Below are positions 31,748 to 43,541 of a DNA stretch of 64,000 nucleotides, piece by piece; the stretch's first letter is position 1, and every line of letters begins with the position of its first letter. The translations under genes and the position numbers were made by a program. Source of the stretch: Chara braunii (lineage: Eukaryota > Streptophyta > Charophyceae > Charales > Characeae); assembly GCA_003427395.1 (NCBI GenBank), contig BFEA01000559.1, positions 671,630-735,629 of the forward strand, read 5' to 3'. The notes under the pieces were generated by a model. The model searched no databases. It saw only the letters and a list, made by a program, of their open reading frames with translations, and was not told where the DNA came from.

Positions 31748-32978
31748 TCTAAGTAGTCACCACGTGAGACCCTCTTGTGTGTAAAGAGAAGGTCACCAAT
31801 GCTTTTGTTATTTTTCCAGATAAATCGTACACGCGAACACAAAAAATCAGCAAAAACCGGCGAGAAAGTTGAATACGCAACTGCCTTCACTGCTAACCTA
31901 TGCACCTCCGTAGTTGAAACCAAGTGATCATACTGCATACGAATGACTAATCTGCTCCGAATATCGACCCCGATCCTTTTCTTTACCTCTTTGGCAATCA
32001 TGACCTTAAGCAAAGATCTCGTCTCCTTTCTAGAGAATTCTCGTGCAACCCTGAACCATCGAATGAGCCGCAAATCCGAACAAGAAGGTAAACAACGTCT
32101 CCTCCATGGTTGCGAAAGAAAGATCTCCAACTGTCCTTTAAAAATAGTTCTGCCAAAGGGGGTGAAAATGATAAGCCCAAACACGAAACTTCCACCAGTT
32201 TGAAGCAAAGCCTTAGCATCCTTCGAAAGAACGGAAGATCCACCACACCTGACTGCAATCATACCAAAAAACCTGCGCACTAACGACCATTTATCCGCCC
32301 AGAAGTTACCAGGGAGGACATCCAAAACAACATGTCTAATGGTAGAGGTAAACAAATCACGCAATACCAAAAGCAAGCCATCACACCAATCTCCCATTTC
32401 CAGCCCGAATTTAATGAAAGCCCCAAGACTAGGAGGGATAGCCGCCTTACCTTTCCTTGTTCGTCGCGATGGTCGGGTCCCAAATCTCTGCCTCCTCCGT
32501 GATCGTCTAGTATTGAGCACGGGAGCAAAGCTACGAATAACGATTTTTCCGGCTACATCAACAGAAATAACACCATTCACGAGCGGAATGGTGAAGTACC
32601 TCTAGAGACCGAAGAACCTAAGCCAACGATACAATTTCGGACAAGATCCCAGGGCTCCACTAAAAGAAGAACGAACATGTTCATTCCATCTAACAAAGAT
32701 TCCCCTAACCGAACTCCCGACATACTTTGACTTGCACCATGGAGATGCGAGCAGGTAAACAACTCGTCCATGATCCCATCAGTTCCAATCAACCGCACAC
32801 AACATTCTTTGAAATTTGACATTCTATTTGATCTCCCCGAGCAGAGATAACCCAACACAATACAAAGAGATACATTTCTCAAAGAGAAGGCGAATCCTCG
32901 CAGGTGCATCTTCCCTAAAGGTCCGTAGCCTACAACCCATCCAATGTAGAAAACTATCCCATAGCCTAAAACAAGCAT
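31693..32978 (-). pseudogene. PLE1 degenerate N-terminal GIY-YIG and linker
   Basis: Two overlapping frames (32978-32577 and 32580-31693) join by a frameshift near 32600. The segment at about 32610-32512 (YFTIPL... then D..GKIVI...PVLN) aligns residue for residue with the PLE2 nuclease's YVPIPV...D..EGVII...PWLN. The catalytic Glu of PLE2 falls on a non-acidic residue. Upstream, FYIGW is a candidate YIG half. The following about 230 residues form a basic, Leu/Arg-rich linker to the RT. It is identified mainly through comparison with PLE2. Nuclease activity is not expected. Confidence 0.6.
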
Positions 32979-32984
32979 AGTCCC

Positions 32985-33814
32985 TCAGTCACCTAGATTG
33001 AGAAGCAGCGCCCTCTGGGGAGCTAGGCGCAGAAGGCGCTGTGAGAAAATGAAGCCCTCATATGCAATCTTAGCTCTGGCCGCCACTATACGATCGATGG
33101 ACGGTCCCTTCGTGTCATACTGTAGGCCCTCCCTAGCGCAGATCCTCTTAAGCTCATCTTGCTTCATCGTGGCTAACTCCTTTTGATCGAGAACATACTG
33201 GAACAGACCTTCAGCCCCAACCCCCGCGGGCACCTTCGTCCTTCGCTCACCATCACGCGAACACTCTCCTCTAATCGTCGAGTCCTCCACTGATCCCGAC
33301 CCAGAAGAGAAGGAAGGCTGATGGAAGTTAACTCCACCACGTACGGCCTTCTTCCCCCGGCGCCTCTTCTCTTGCAAAAGTTCCAATCGCCGGATCTCCA
33401 AATCAATGTCCTCCACATCTCTTTTCTCCTAGGAGGAGGAGACCACCCCCTTTTTAACTCCTCCCTCCGGGCTTCGTCCTTCTGTCCTAAATACTGTCGC
33501 CCAACCGTCGCCATGACTTCGACCTTTGTAGCCTCCGCATATCTTGCCATCTCCGCCTTTAGTATATCATCAAACTTCCTCTGCTCGTCCAACTCACGCT
33601 TCCTTGCTTGTTCATCCTTCTTCTCCTGGATGATCTGCCTTAAGAACTCACGTTCCTCGTTATCCTCAGTAGTCCGCCTAGGCGTCCAGAAACGAGGAGT
33701 CGATGGTGCCGCTGCGGAATTCCCTGAGACGCTTGGATTACCTCTGGCGATGGGGCATTCTCTCGCGAAATGGCCATCTCCGTTACAATTGAAACACTCC
33801 ATGGGAGTGCCCAT
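32985..33814 (-). pseudogene. PLE1 ORF1: CCHC zinc knuckle, coiled coil, SAP-like motif
   Basis: The frame starts at ATG 33814-33812. Almost at once it carries a CCHC knuckle, C-x2-C-x4-H-x4-C (33796-33755). A Glu/Lys/Arg-rich helical region follows. A one-base frameshift in GAAAAG near 33425 separates it from the next frame, 33416-32985, which ends with a SAP-like helix pair (ELKRICAREGLQYDTKG and an Arg-rich second helix). CCHC knuckles bind single-stranded nucleic acid, so an RNA-packaging role is likely. A good 3' splice site (TTTTTGTTGCGCAG, ending 33832) lies just upstream, suggesting a 5' UTR intron. Confidence 0.65.
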
Positions 33815-34466
33815 TGCGAAAGTATTAGTACCTGCGCAACAAAAACAACACGAGCCAACCAACACAACCAATCGGTGCAGCAGACGAAATCTTCGCCGAG
33901 AGGAAAAAGCTCCCTCCGGATATAGTCCGCCGTGCTCGAACAGGAGAAAAGCGGACCAGCAAACAGGAAGGAACGAGAGACGCTGGAATTCGATCGCAGT
34001 CAAAATAAAAAACGATCACCCGTGCCTGATCAGGATCCAACAGGATCTCGTGTCATCGTCGTAGAAGACCACGACCCTAATCAAATCTTCAAAATCCCCA
34101 ACCACGATTGCGATCCTAAGCACCGCCCGCATCGCGTCAGTAACCGAGGTCCAATGGTGTAACGACACAGACTCGAAGCGCAGCAGCTGACGAGGTGCGC
34201 AATAAACAAGATCAATCAAACCTGATGTAACCAAACAAAGCTACCCCCAACGCTCCGTGATGAACTACGAAGCACTGTCCGAACCGTCCTAAAGTAAAAC
34301 CCTCTTTTTTTTCTATAACAAACGTATTCGGACGTAGTATCGTAATGAGCTAATATTAGAGTCGGCACTAGAGTCGCACTACTGTCGCACTAGAGAGCCC
34401 TAGAGTCACAGTAAAGCGCAACCACCGACAAATGTACGAATGCACTTACGGTTGCCATAGATCCCA

Positions 34467-35723
34467 GAATTGAAGGAATAAACAGACGAGGAAAATAAGT
34501 TTGAGCGTGAGAATAGCATACCAAGATACACCATTAATAATCAGACTATTACGCACACAATATTTGAACAAATTCAAAACGAACCAAAGGAACCGATCAA
34601 AAGATACACCTTAGAAGAATAGGATCGATCCCAGAACAACGAGGACAACAGTAACCCGCCCCCACATACCACACGGCCTCTCCTCAACGCCTTTCGCCTA
34701 CCCCGGAAATAGTCTCATAAGGAGGATACTACCCACACAACCCGATGCTCAAAACATGGAGGCTCAACCTACAACCTACCTCCGTTATATAGCACATCAT
34801 CCTACCCCTACCCTCGATCAAACAATACCTAGAGGAAACCTCCCCATCATTGTACCGGCGACGTGGTGTGCCTCGTCACAGGGATCGCGAGACAAACATT
34901 GATGGAAGGAAGGAGAGGAAGATCTCAACCCTCCACTCAGCACGTTTAATCGAAAATCCACTGTGAACCACATGTCTTCAATCACCTGCAAAGAAGAGAA
35001 CAGGACAGATAGCCGGGAACAGAAGACATGCAAAAACGAGGAAGAGACAATCTCCCGTAGTACGCCGGAGCAGTGAAGCAGTTATGCAGCGAAGCACGTT
35101 CTCAGCCAATGAACCACTCCAGATCAGCGTCTCCGCCGCTGGTGCCACCACTGAAGCAACTGGCGTCGGCAGTAACCATCGAGGAGAAGAAGAAGCGGAG
35201 GAGCGCGCACCTATGACGCCTCTTAAACGAGAGGTGAATGAGGCTCGCTCGATCGGGCAGCTCAAAGTTATACTGTCAGCCGCAGATCAAAAGAGACCTG
35301 AAAACTGTCCCACGCCAGGCATCATAAAGTCCCAAGGCAGTCGTACGGGCCCCGATCTCAGAAGTTGAAAACGTCTGAATGTAACCGAACAAACGGCCGG
35401 GTTCCTCCGAGAATAAAATCAGCAGAACAAAACGGAGAAATTGGTCGGATTCTCCAGAAAACAGAGCCAATCCCAGAAACCGGAGAGGTCCCCTGACCCG
35501 ACACAGCAGAAGCCGAATAGTGACCTAAAAAGCGATTGGGTATATTCTGCTCGAACGGCCTCTAAACACCAAGGTATCCATCGGGGACCCTAAAGGACGC
35601 CAATCATCGGCCCATCGGATCAATGGGTCTGCACTATACCCAAATGAGCTTGACAACTTAATAGTCTGGTATCAAGCTCATCAGATGGGCTAATTTGGCA
35701 AAGAAGCCAAACCCCCAAAGCCA
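34467..35723 (-). repeat. PLE1 5' pseudo-LTR
   Basis: Upstream (minus sense) direct copy of 28895-30133. It differs at scattered bases, including one in the hammerhead core. Confidence 0.9.
34681..34726 (-). ncRNA. Hammerhead ribozyme, core mutated
   Basis: Same layout as 29109-29154 (stem I TCCTC/GAGGA, stem II, GAAA), but the core reads CTTATGA: the invariant G5 is T (plus-strand base 34719). Stem II is also weaker. G5 changes abolish hammerhead cleavage in known ribozymes, so this copy is predicted inactive. Confidence 0.8.
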
Positions 35724-35824
35724 AGCAGAAGTTTGTTAACAGAAGTTTGTTTTGAGTTTACTGTTTTTTTTCAAGTTTGTTTTTTATATTATTTCAATGT
35801 ATTTGTTTTTTGAGTCTTTGATGA

Positions 35825-36160
35825 CTGGCTTTCCCAACTTAGGATGCCCGGTCTGCCAGATGGTATAAGTTCGTATAATATATATCAAAATTTTATACTT
35901 TGGTTGACCATTAAGTTCATGGCTTATGGCTAAGCCGCCCCAACTTAGGGGTACGCTTAGTCTTATGCCTTTGTCCCCCTCAGAAGAAACACACACAGAA
36001 CTGGGTCTACGCAACTTAGAATATCCCCAGCTCTGTCTTTAACAACCCAAAAGAAAACATCATGATTCTTAGTCCTCCCAACTTAGGGTGCCCATCCTCA
36101 TGTTCAGAAACCCCAAAAAGAAACAAGTGACTTGACCGTCCAACTTAGGATAGGCCCAGC
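35825..36160 (-). repeat. Tandem hairpin array, reversed copy (about 5 units)
   Basis: Reverse-complement cores (CCCAACTTAGGG-like) lie near 35832, 35938, 36010, 36074 and 36133. Paired arms differ by unit: CTGGC/GCCAG, CTAAGC/GCTTAG, CTGGG/CCCAG. Same family as 14281-15060. Confidence 0.8.
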
Positions 36161-36516
36161 CCAAAAAGATCATACAATCAGCCCAACAAACATAAACAAA
36201 ACACAACACTGAGCCCACATCAACATAGAGGAGCTCAGCCTTGGGTTGACCCAGTCAAACGCATGCAATACACCTTCATCCCACCTTCCCTCAATTTATT
36301 TTGTCTGAATCCACTCGATGATTATCTGAGCTCTCATATATACTTGTTCATTTACTCCTTTCACAATGCATGTCCTGACATACATAGCAAAACAGAAAGC
36401 AATACCTTCACATAGTTGTACTCAGATACCTAGGGGGCAATAAGTAGGGGAAGGGATCACACGCGTCAGACGAAATTATACCTGAAGTTCCCAGCCTCCA
36501 GAACCCTGCCTAGGCT

Positions 36517-36597
36517 CCGGCAGAGCTCCCGCAATCGGTGGGTGGACCTCCCACAAGGTCTTGATGCGGACCTACGGGTTGCAATCCCGTCTGCCGC
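36517..36597 (+). other. tRNA-like structure, degenerate
   Basis: CGGCAG (36518-36523) pairs with CTGCCG (36591-36596). A perfect T arm, ACGGG-TTGCAAT-CCCGT, abuts it with correct geometry, and GACCT/AGGTC forms an anticodon-like stem. The anticodon loop has six bases and the D arm is irregular, so this is at best a tRNA pseudogene or SINE head. Confidence 0.3.
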
Positions 36598-36599
36598 CT

Positions 36600-38894
36600 T
36601 CCTCTCGTAACTTCAGACTAGACTTAGAGTAAGAAGGGTAGAGGTAGAAAGATTAGACTATCGGATACAAGAGGGGTGCACTCAAACTCACGGGAGAGGG
36701 TCTTGAAATCTTCGTGCGCCTGAGGGCCCCGCAATGGTAGCCAATAGAATGCGTCAGATAGGAATGGATTACGGTCTGGGTGTCGAACAACAGCCTTCCG
36801 CAGCCCTCCGAGCAGCAGTAGTAGCCCCTCCTAGCCACTCTGCCTCCCTTCCTGACCAAATTCCTACTACGCAGCCTAGAAAGGTCGCGTTCAAATAGAG
36901 CCCACCCCGGTGCTTTATTCGAAAGTGCAGGCAGGCAGTGACAACTTAGTAGAAACTCATGGGTACAACACCTGTGTCCTGTAATCAGGCATTACAACAG
37001 TGTATGCGATGCGCTACAACTCTTTATGTCAAAGACTCAGAGGGATGCCCAGCGTCATACACAACAAACTTATCAACCAATTACGACAAAAAGAAACGCA
37101 ACGTGCACCATGTAGTAGCAGTCCTCCAGATTCTGGCAACAACAGCGGTTTGGACTTTCAGCAAAAGCAGTCGGTTGCTGCCAAAATTCGCTGCAACCTA
37201 CTGAAACAGCAACTGCAGTTAGTATGGTGTACCCCAACAACACAATAATTCTCACCGCGCCAAATGCCTGTCGGGGACACAGCCGGGTGCACAACAGTGT
37301 GCACCCAGCGGTGTGTACAACACAATATACAGTAACGTACACTGTACTCAGCAACATGAGCCGCACTGCACAACGGAACACCCGCAACATGCTCAGCAAT
37401 ATGCGCCTCATTCCACCGTCTCCCCAACAACGGCAAAAGTCTCTGGGGTCCTCAAGGCATCCAACGGACTCAAGCCCCACACTCAGCCGCAAATGGCGCC
37501 TCAGTTGCACTACTGGAACCAACTGTAGCGGTTCAATAGTACTGGCCTGACTCCACAACCACTGGTTGCGATACACAGGTCGATGGTCGCTGTGGCAAAA
37601 ACAGCTTCCCTTCCCACTAAGAACACCAGAATTTGCGTGCGGCAGAACTGGTCCGGTTACACATGGCGGCTCAATTACCCAGTTATTAACGGATAACACA
37701 ACTTATGAGAGTTGTAACGCAGACATAGTATCAGTTCAACTGCCATGGCTAATGGCGGCCCCCAACATCCGTTGCATCGTTAGCAAAAGAAGTTGTAGCA
37801 ACCACCTCCTGTTGTCGGGATCGTAGTAGTAGATCACCCAGCCTTACACAGTCCGCCACATACTCCCCAGTCTACTGACCGCGGTCAGTACAACGTCCAC
37901 TACTGGTTCCGAACTTACGTCTATGATCCAACAACCTCATGTGTATACTAACCGAGCGGTCTGCCACTGCACTAATCAAGAAAAACATTTCACTCAGGTA
38001 TGTGAAAACACACCGTGACAGACCAATTTCATCGATTAACAGAGCACGGTCGAAGCGAAACTTCCACCAGACAACAGAAATGTGCACAGTAGATCCACGA
38101 CATCTATGCCCAGCAACCCCGCAATTTCACAGCGCTGCGCAGCAGATGTACCGCAGAATGCACAGTTAGCACTGCAAACGCTCAGCATAAACACATCGAG
38201 GCCTAGCAATGGGCAGCAAGCAGCACGTGCTTACTCCACGCCCTGAGACCACATGACCACCATATTTCCCCAAAAAAACTGTATGTATGAAAGGGCCACT
38301 AACCCCTTCGCTCGCAGCTAGACACGGACTCCTCTTTTCAATTCGTCTCCCTATCCCCGCCTATCTTTCAGCAGAACCCGAGTGATTCTTCCGCTATAAT
38401 AGGGCTAAATACAGGTACCAACTAAGATGAATCTCTCACTTAAACATGGGGAGACTCATCTTCCAGGTATGTACTCCTCCCCCTCTTTCTTTTCTTTCAC
38501 TAGAATACGATGGTCACTATTATTTCGGCCAGATTCAGTCCACATTCGGGAAAAAGAGGAAACAGAGAACCTAAAGTTGACCGTTGCAGTCGGTTAGACA
38601 ATTAGCAATGTGTGGGGGGAATGATGGCGATCAAGCTAAAAAACGAGCATCATGTTTACGGGATCAGCTCCACCGTTGTCGTTACCACCTGAAGAATGCG
38701 ATTGTTACCTGCTACTCACCAAATGTGTAATTTGAGAATGATTCTTTTATCCAAAAAAAAAAACACAAAAAAAAAAGAATAAAAAAGAAAAAGAAAAAGA
38801 GAAGGATTCACTGCCATATAGGAGAGTGAATCTCCCACTAGAACGTGGCCGGGTGCATCTTCCAAAATAGAGGTGCGTTCCTCCTCCCCGCACA

Positions 38895-38963
<69 letters not shown>

Positions 38964-39960
38964 GTATGGGTGTGTGCAGCTCCAAATTCACAAATGCACT
39001 TGGTCCTTAGATTGGCCAGATTCGTTCAAAGCCCCACAGGATAAAAACCAGGATTGGGGCCAAACCCATGAACGAGACGAAGACTACGATTTGGGTGAGT
39101 GGAAATCAGCGGACTCAAGGACCGTGACCACAAATCTACTTCATACAGCGGTTTACCAAGACAACCCCACAACCATGAAGGATATCACCCGATAGTGAAA
39201 ACTGCGACTCTATCGGCCATGGCTGCTGGGATGATGATGGCGGTCGCGGTAATGAGTGAAGGCATGCGGCTATGACCTTCATACGGCTACCCAGAGACCG
39301 AACCTACCCCTATAACAAAAAGATACACTGGACATCGTCGGTTGCTAAGGTAACGATGAGGTTGATCCTCTCGCTGACACACGGCCGAATACACCTCGCA
39401 ACAGTTAGGATGAGAATGACGACCACCAATAGCAACAAGATCACAACCATCGCTGCCATGTACTGGTAAGTTCCTCCCTATCTTGTTGTTACCTCCTCCT
39501 CCTTACCTTTGCCTCCTTCCTCAATCCTATTTGTATTATTTCCATCACTCTCCCAACTCCTCTTCATAACAGCCGCGCAACTCATACTGTCGATACCGCC
39601 TAGGCTGTCCGTCTATCACCAAATTTACCTTCTCCATTAGCTTTACCCTGCCCAAAAACCTCAGATTCGTTTTTTGATTCGCTCGATTCCGTTCAGGAAC
39701 GAGCGAGTTAGACCATTTTCAGTTTTTTTCTTCTCCCTTCTTCTTCGAACGAACCTAGCGCGAAGCCGCGTCCAGGTTCATTCCCCCCTGTCTTTTTTTT
39801 TTTTTTTTTTTTTCTTACTGCTGCTTCCCTTTTCATGGAGCTGCGCTTTCCTTCGCTATCTCTCTCTCCTCTAATCCCTCCTCTTTCTCCTCCTATAGCA
39901 CCTCTCCCCTACTAGTCTGCGCCGCTTCACCCTCTCGTACAACACTCACCATTGCAACCG
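36600..39960. other. Gene-poor stretch with (CT)n
   Basis: Only short frames occur, including Gln/Pro/Thr-rich ones around 37000-37830 broken by stops on both strands. These may be remnants of a Gln-rich gag- or ORF1-like gene, but nothing decisive is visible. A (CT)n tract lies at 38898-38959. Confidence 0.4.
38898..38959 (+). repeat. (CT)n microsatellite
   Basis: About 62 bp of uninterrupted CT. Confidence 0.97.
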
Positions 39961-39965
39961 AAGAG

Positions 39966-40062
39966 AGAGTCCGACCTCTCTTATTTATGCGACTCAGTCG
40001 TGTGCAGGGGCCATGCTAGTCTTCTCTGTATCATTCCAATTTTGACGAATGTCTCGAAGGAC
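39966..40062 (-). ncRNA. U6: U6-like spliceosomal snRNA, divergent
   Basis: The minus strand starts GTCCTTCGAGACATTCGTCA and continues with AAAATTGGAATGATACAGAG, AAGACTAGCATGGCCCCTGC and a 3' domain alignable without gaps to plant U6. The ACAGAGA box and AGC triad region are conserved. The internal stem-loop region carries several changes, where canonical GATGAC reads CTGAGT-like. No terminal T-run and no plain TATA or upstream element are visible, so it may be a retro-pseudogene or a diverged gene. Confidence 0.7.
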
Positions 40063-41190
40063 CGCACCCTGGACACTAGTTGGGAGTATTAGTACTAAGT
40101 CACCCCGTTCTGAGAGATTCAAAACTATTTGGTCTTTCTCATAGTCAAATCCCTCCATCTAGACCCGAACACCGGTTTGTATCTCAGTTGTTCGTGGATG
40201 TATCCACCGAACTAGGCTCGCTGGTTTCACGGCCGGTCCCGGACTGTATCCCAAAATGGGATATAAAATAAGGAAAAGAAAAATTAAAAAATAAAACTTA
40301 GGTAAACTCAGAAAATAAAAAATAAAAAATAAAAAGTAGAAATTAAAAAAAAAAGTCGACGGGGGAGGGGAACCACCGGCCCCTGGTCCTCGGCCCTGCC
40401 TCGCGGGCCCGCTGCCGGACTCCCTAACAAAACCAAGGGGGATCATCCCGCGGGACCCTCAACCCCTCGGTCTGCTCCAAAGTTCGCTCCTCCGCCGCTC
40501 CGCTGCTCGCTGCACCTCGATCCCGGGATCTGCCTGGTGAAAGGTCACTGACGTAACCTATACGGCTAAGCCCAGGCCTGAGTTGGCTGGGCGCTTCTCG
40601 GCACGTGAATAGTAAGACCGGCCGTGCCCGGGCCTGCAGAAGGTTCCCCTAGCCGTTTTCCCTGCTTACATCCTGCGTCCAAGGCCAAGTAGTGCCGCCC
40701 TTGGCTGCCTTGAGGGCAAGGCCCTGCTTGGCCTACCCCACGCGCCTACTCCACCATGGTATGGCTGCGGCCGAGCCTCCCATAGCCTGCCGCGAATGCC
40801 CTTTCTCTGCCCCCCTGCCGAAGAAATCCCAACTTTTGCTCTAGTTTGTGTCGTTCCTAGCGGCGACTCCTACTGTTGACGAGGCATGGTCAACCTAATG
40901 CCTGCGAATATTTCACACGGCGCCGCTCTGAACATCGGCCTCTAGTAAGTCAAACAACATCCTCCTCTAGTCACAGCCTTACTTGGTCAACGGGATGCTG
41001 CCTGTAACTTCGCCCGTGCGTGCGAGGCTGCGACTGCCTCAGAAAATCTAGCCTGACACTTACTTAGTCTTCCTCGATCAATCGCTTGGTCCGGCTAACG
41101 TGTGTCCGCAAAGTGCACGCTCACACACTCTCTAATCAACAAAAGTGGGACGCGCTCTTAGATATCGCCATAACGTTCTTTCCTGTAAGC
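40063..41190. other. Gene-poor, partly GC-rich stretch
   Basis: No supportable gene. 40360-41060 is GC-rich and has no long open frame. Confidence 0.4.
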
Positions 41191-41212
41191 TACAAAAATA
41201 TGCCCAAACACC

Positions 41213-41492
41213 CTTGTAAGGGTGTTCGGGCCGGCAACAGCGAACATGTTTCCGGCCCTTCACGTTCGCGTGAACGTGTTCGCACGTTCACGCGAACAGC
41301 TAGCGAACATGTTCGGGCGAACATAGTTTTTTTACCGTCAAAAACAATATATATATATATATATATCATCAAAAATAGTATATATATATATACAGGGTTG
41401 CCGGCGTTCAGGACAGGCCGTACGCCCGAACCCGAACGCCCGAACGTATGGGACCCCTTCGGAAGGCGTTCGGTCGTTCGTATCGAACGGAC

Positions 41493-41525
<33 letters not shown>

Positions 41526-42433
41526 CCAAAACATTCCGAGAAACAAAAATATTTTATAGAGAAAACTAAACTAAACAACATTTGCCTGGGCACTACATCC
41601 AAATTCTTTACCAAATTTGAATTAAAAATCAAATACAGAAAATAAACACTGTGATAAAAATAAGAAACAATAAAAAGATAATTAAAACGAGTGAGTGTGC
41701 CAGCACCTTTTCGACACCGCCATCTTTGCCGATTTTTAATTATTTTTTGCCATTGACAAATGCACTGAAAATTTACAGATATGTAGCTTAGATAATCAAT
41801 AACTCATTAAAAAAAATTCAAAAAATAATCAAATTGTTTAGGCCCCGAAAAAAAGTGAAAACAAAAAGTTAAAAGTAAAAAAAAAAAAAAAATAGCGAGT
41901 GGGCGAGCACGTTTTGACACCCCCATCTTTGACGATTTTTAATGTTTTTTTGGCTCAGCAGAATGACTTCAAAATTTATAGGCGTGTAGGTTACATCATA
42001 GAAATCTCACAAACAAAAATGAAGATATAACTTTTTTTTAGTATTTAGAAGAATGCTTAAAGCCGAATTTATCTACAAAAACTTGCTATTAGACCACTCT
42101 AAGTGATGGGAGGCATGGGTGTCGTTATACTTTCAACTTCTCAAGGGATAATAACGGATCGCCAAGCTCGGCAACGCAAAATTGGAGGAGAAGTTTTTCA
42201 TATTCAGTTTTTGATGTTTAATTCATGATCGGTTACGAATTTGAACATGACACCGAGGCAAAAGTTGCTTGTATTATTATTTTACAAAACATATATGTTT
42301 TTCAAATTTTTCTGAGAATTGTTTGTTTTTTTAAATATTTTTTATGTTCGCGTTCGGAGGGTTTTTGACGCTTGTTCGCATTCGGATGAACATGTTCACA
42401 TTCGCCCCCGAACGCGAACACGGTGCTACGTAG
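41213..42433. mobile_element. CGAAC-type hAT-like MITE split by another element
   Basis: The left part (41213-41335) has GAACATGTTC words like 18255-18340 but its terminal 10 bp are lost. The right part (42200-42433) has the core CAAAAGTTGCTTGTATTATT and ends TGCTACGTAG. Between them lies an inverted, truncated copy (about 41390-42040) of the element at 26357-28118, with its duplicated block and an inverted core. (AT)n tracts flank the inner copy. Confidence 0.6.
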
Positions 42434-43541
42434 TCACAAAGGAAATCTCAACTTCAATTTTTTTAGTCTACCAGCCTGTCACAATAGATATTTTTGCTAC
42501 TTATAGCATCCCTTAGACCTTTTCACTTTTCATACCAACTTCACCACAGTTGACAAATTATCTTTATTTCTTGGAGATCAATTTTTTTCACAGGAGGAGA
42601 AAGTATTCTGAAAAAGGGTTTGACATTAGTATAACAAGTGAAGTTTTTATTTTTTTGTTAAAGTTTTTTTATTTTTCTAACACAATGTTAACTGCTCGTC
42701 CCCAACAATTGTCACACTCACAACCATCTAACCTTTCTCGTGACACATAAATTATGAGGCCATACTCATTCACCTCAATAAAATGGCAGGTTAGCACATG
42801 CAAGCTATTATGCTCTCATCCGCTCTTCTTACTGCTTCCTTCTTTAATATCTCATAGTATAATATTTTTTTCCTTCCCAACTTATTCAGAGTGTCCAACA
42901 GTTTTTTAGTTTTTTCTTCACTTAGCCTCCCATGTCATTTTCCTGCTCGTCGCCAAGGAGTCACCATCAATGTGTATTCATCAATCAGAAATCAGAAATA
43001 ACACATGTAACACAATAAAGAAGAAGAAGGTGACATGAGTTTTAATATCATGGCGAAATCAACATCCTCCCAGCATCACCCCAACTTCACACCGTCGAGG
43101 TTCTCAATCCTTCTACTCATTCGCCACTCAGACTGAGGTAAGTTCGTACTCTACTTTTCCTTGCTTATATAATACTTTCTACCCCATTCCCCATTTGTAA
43201 ATAGTAGAATTTAAAAGGAAAAAGAAAAAATGAAAGGAAAACCCTCGTACGAGAAGCGTGCGATAGAGCCTTCACCGTGCTTTACTCTAACCATATTTTT
43301 TCTCATGTCCCTTGAGACTACTGGTCCTAGCATCGGGCCTAGAATCTCTGCATGGCAGTCGTACTGAGATGCAAAAGACAAATAATAGTAACGGCGGCGT
43401 ATCCCACCGGGCCTAGAATCTCTGCATGACACCATCCAGTGAATCAGATTCTTACTGACCAATATACTGTTGGTGCGTCCGCACCTACTAGCAACCTTAT
43501 TTCCCTATCAGTATGTACCTTACTACCCCTAATAACCCTTC

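Larger units (their letters stand above)
28893..35731 (-). mobile_element. PLE1: permuted Penelope-like retroelement with pseudo-LTRs
   Basis: A 6.8-kb minus-strand element bounded by 13-bp duplications TTTGTTAACAGAA at 28880-28892 and 35732-35744. It has direct 1.24-kb pseudo-LTRs. In transcription order it carries ORF1 (CCHC knuckle, SAP-like), a degenerate GIY-YIG domain, a linker and an RT with PLE-type motifs. GIY-YIG before RT is the permuted arrangement described for Chlamys/Naiad PLEs. Frameshifts and a TAG inactivate the proteins. It is inserted in a hAT-like MITE. Confidence 0.85.

Noticed and set aside
40063-40110. Resemblance to the 3' half of 5S rRNA (TTGGGAG...AGTACTAAG...CACCCC)
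   Set aside because: Only short blocks match and the conserved internal control region is absent.
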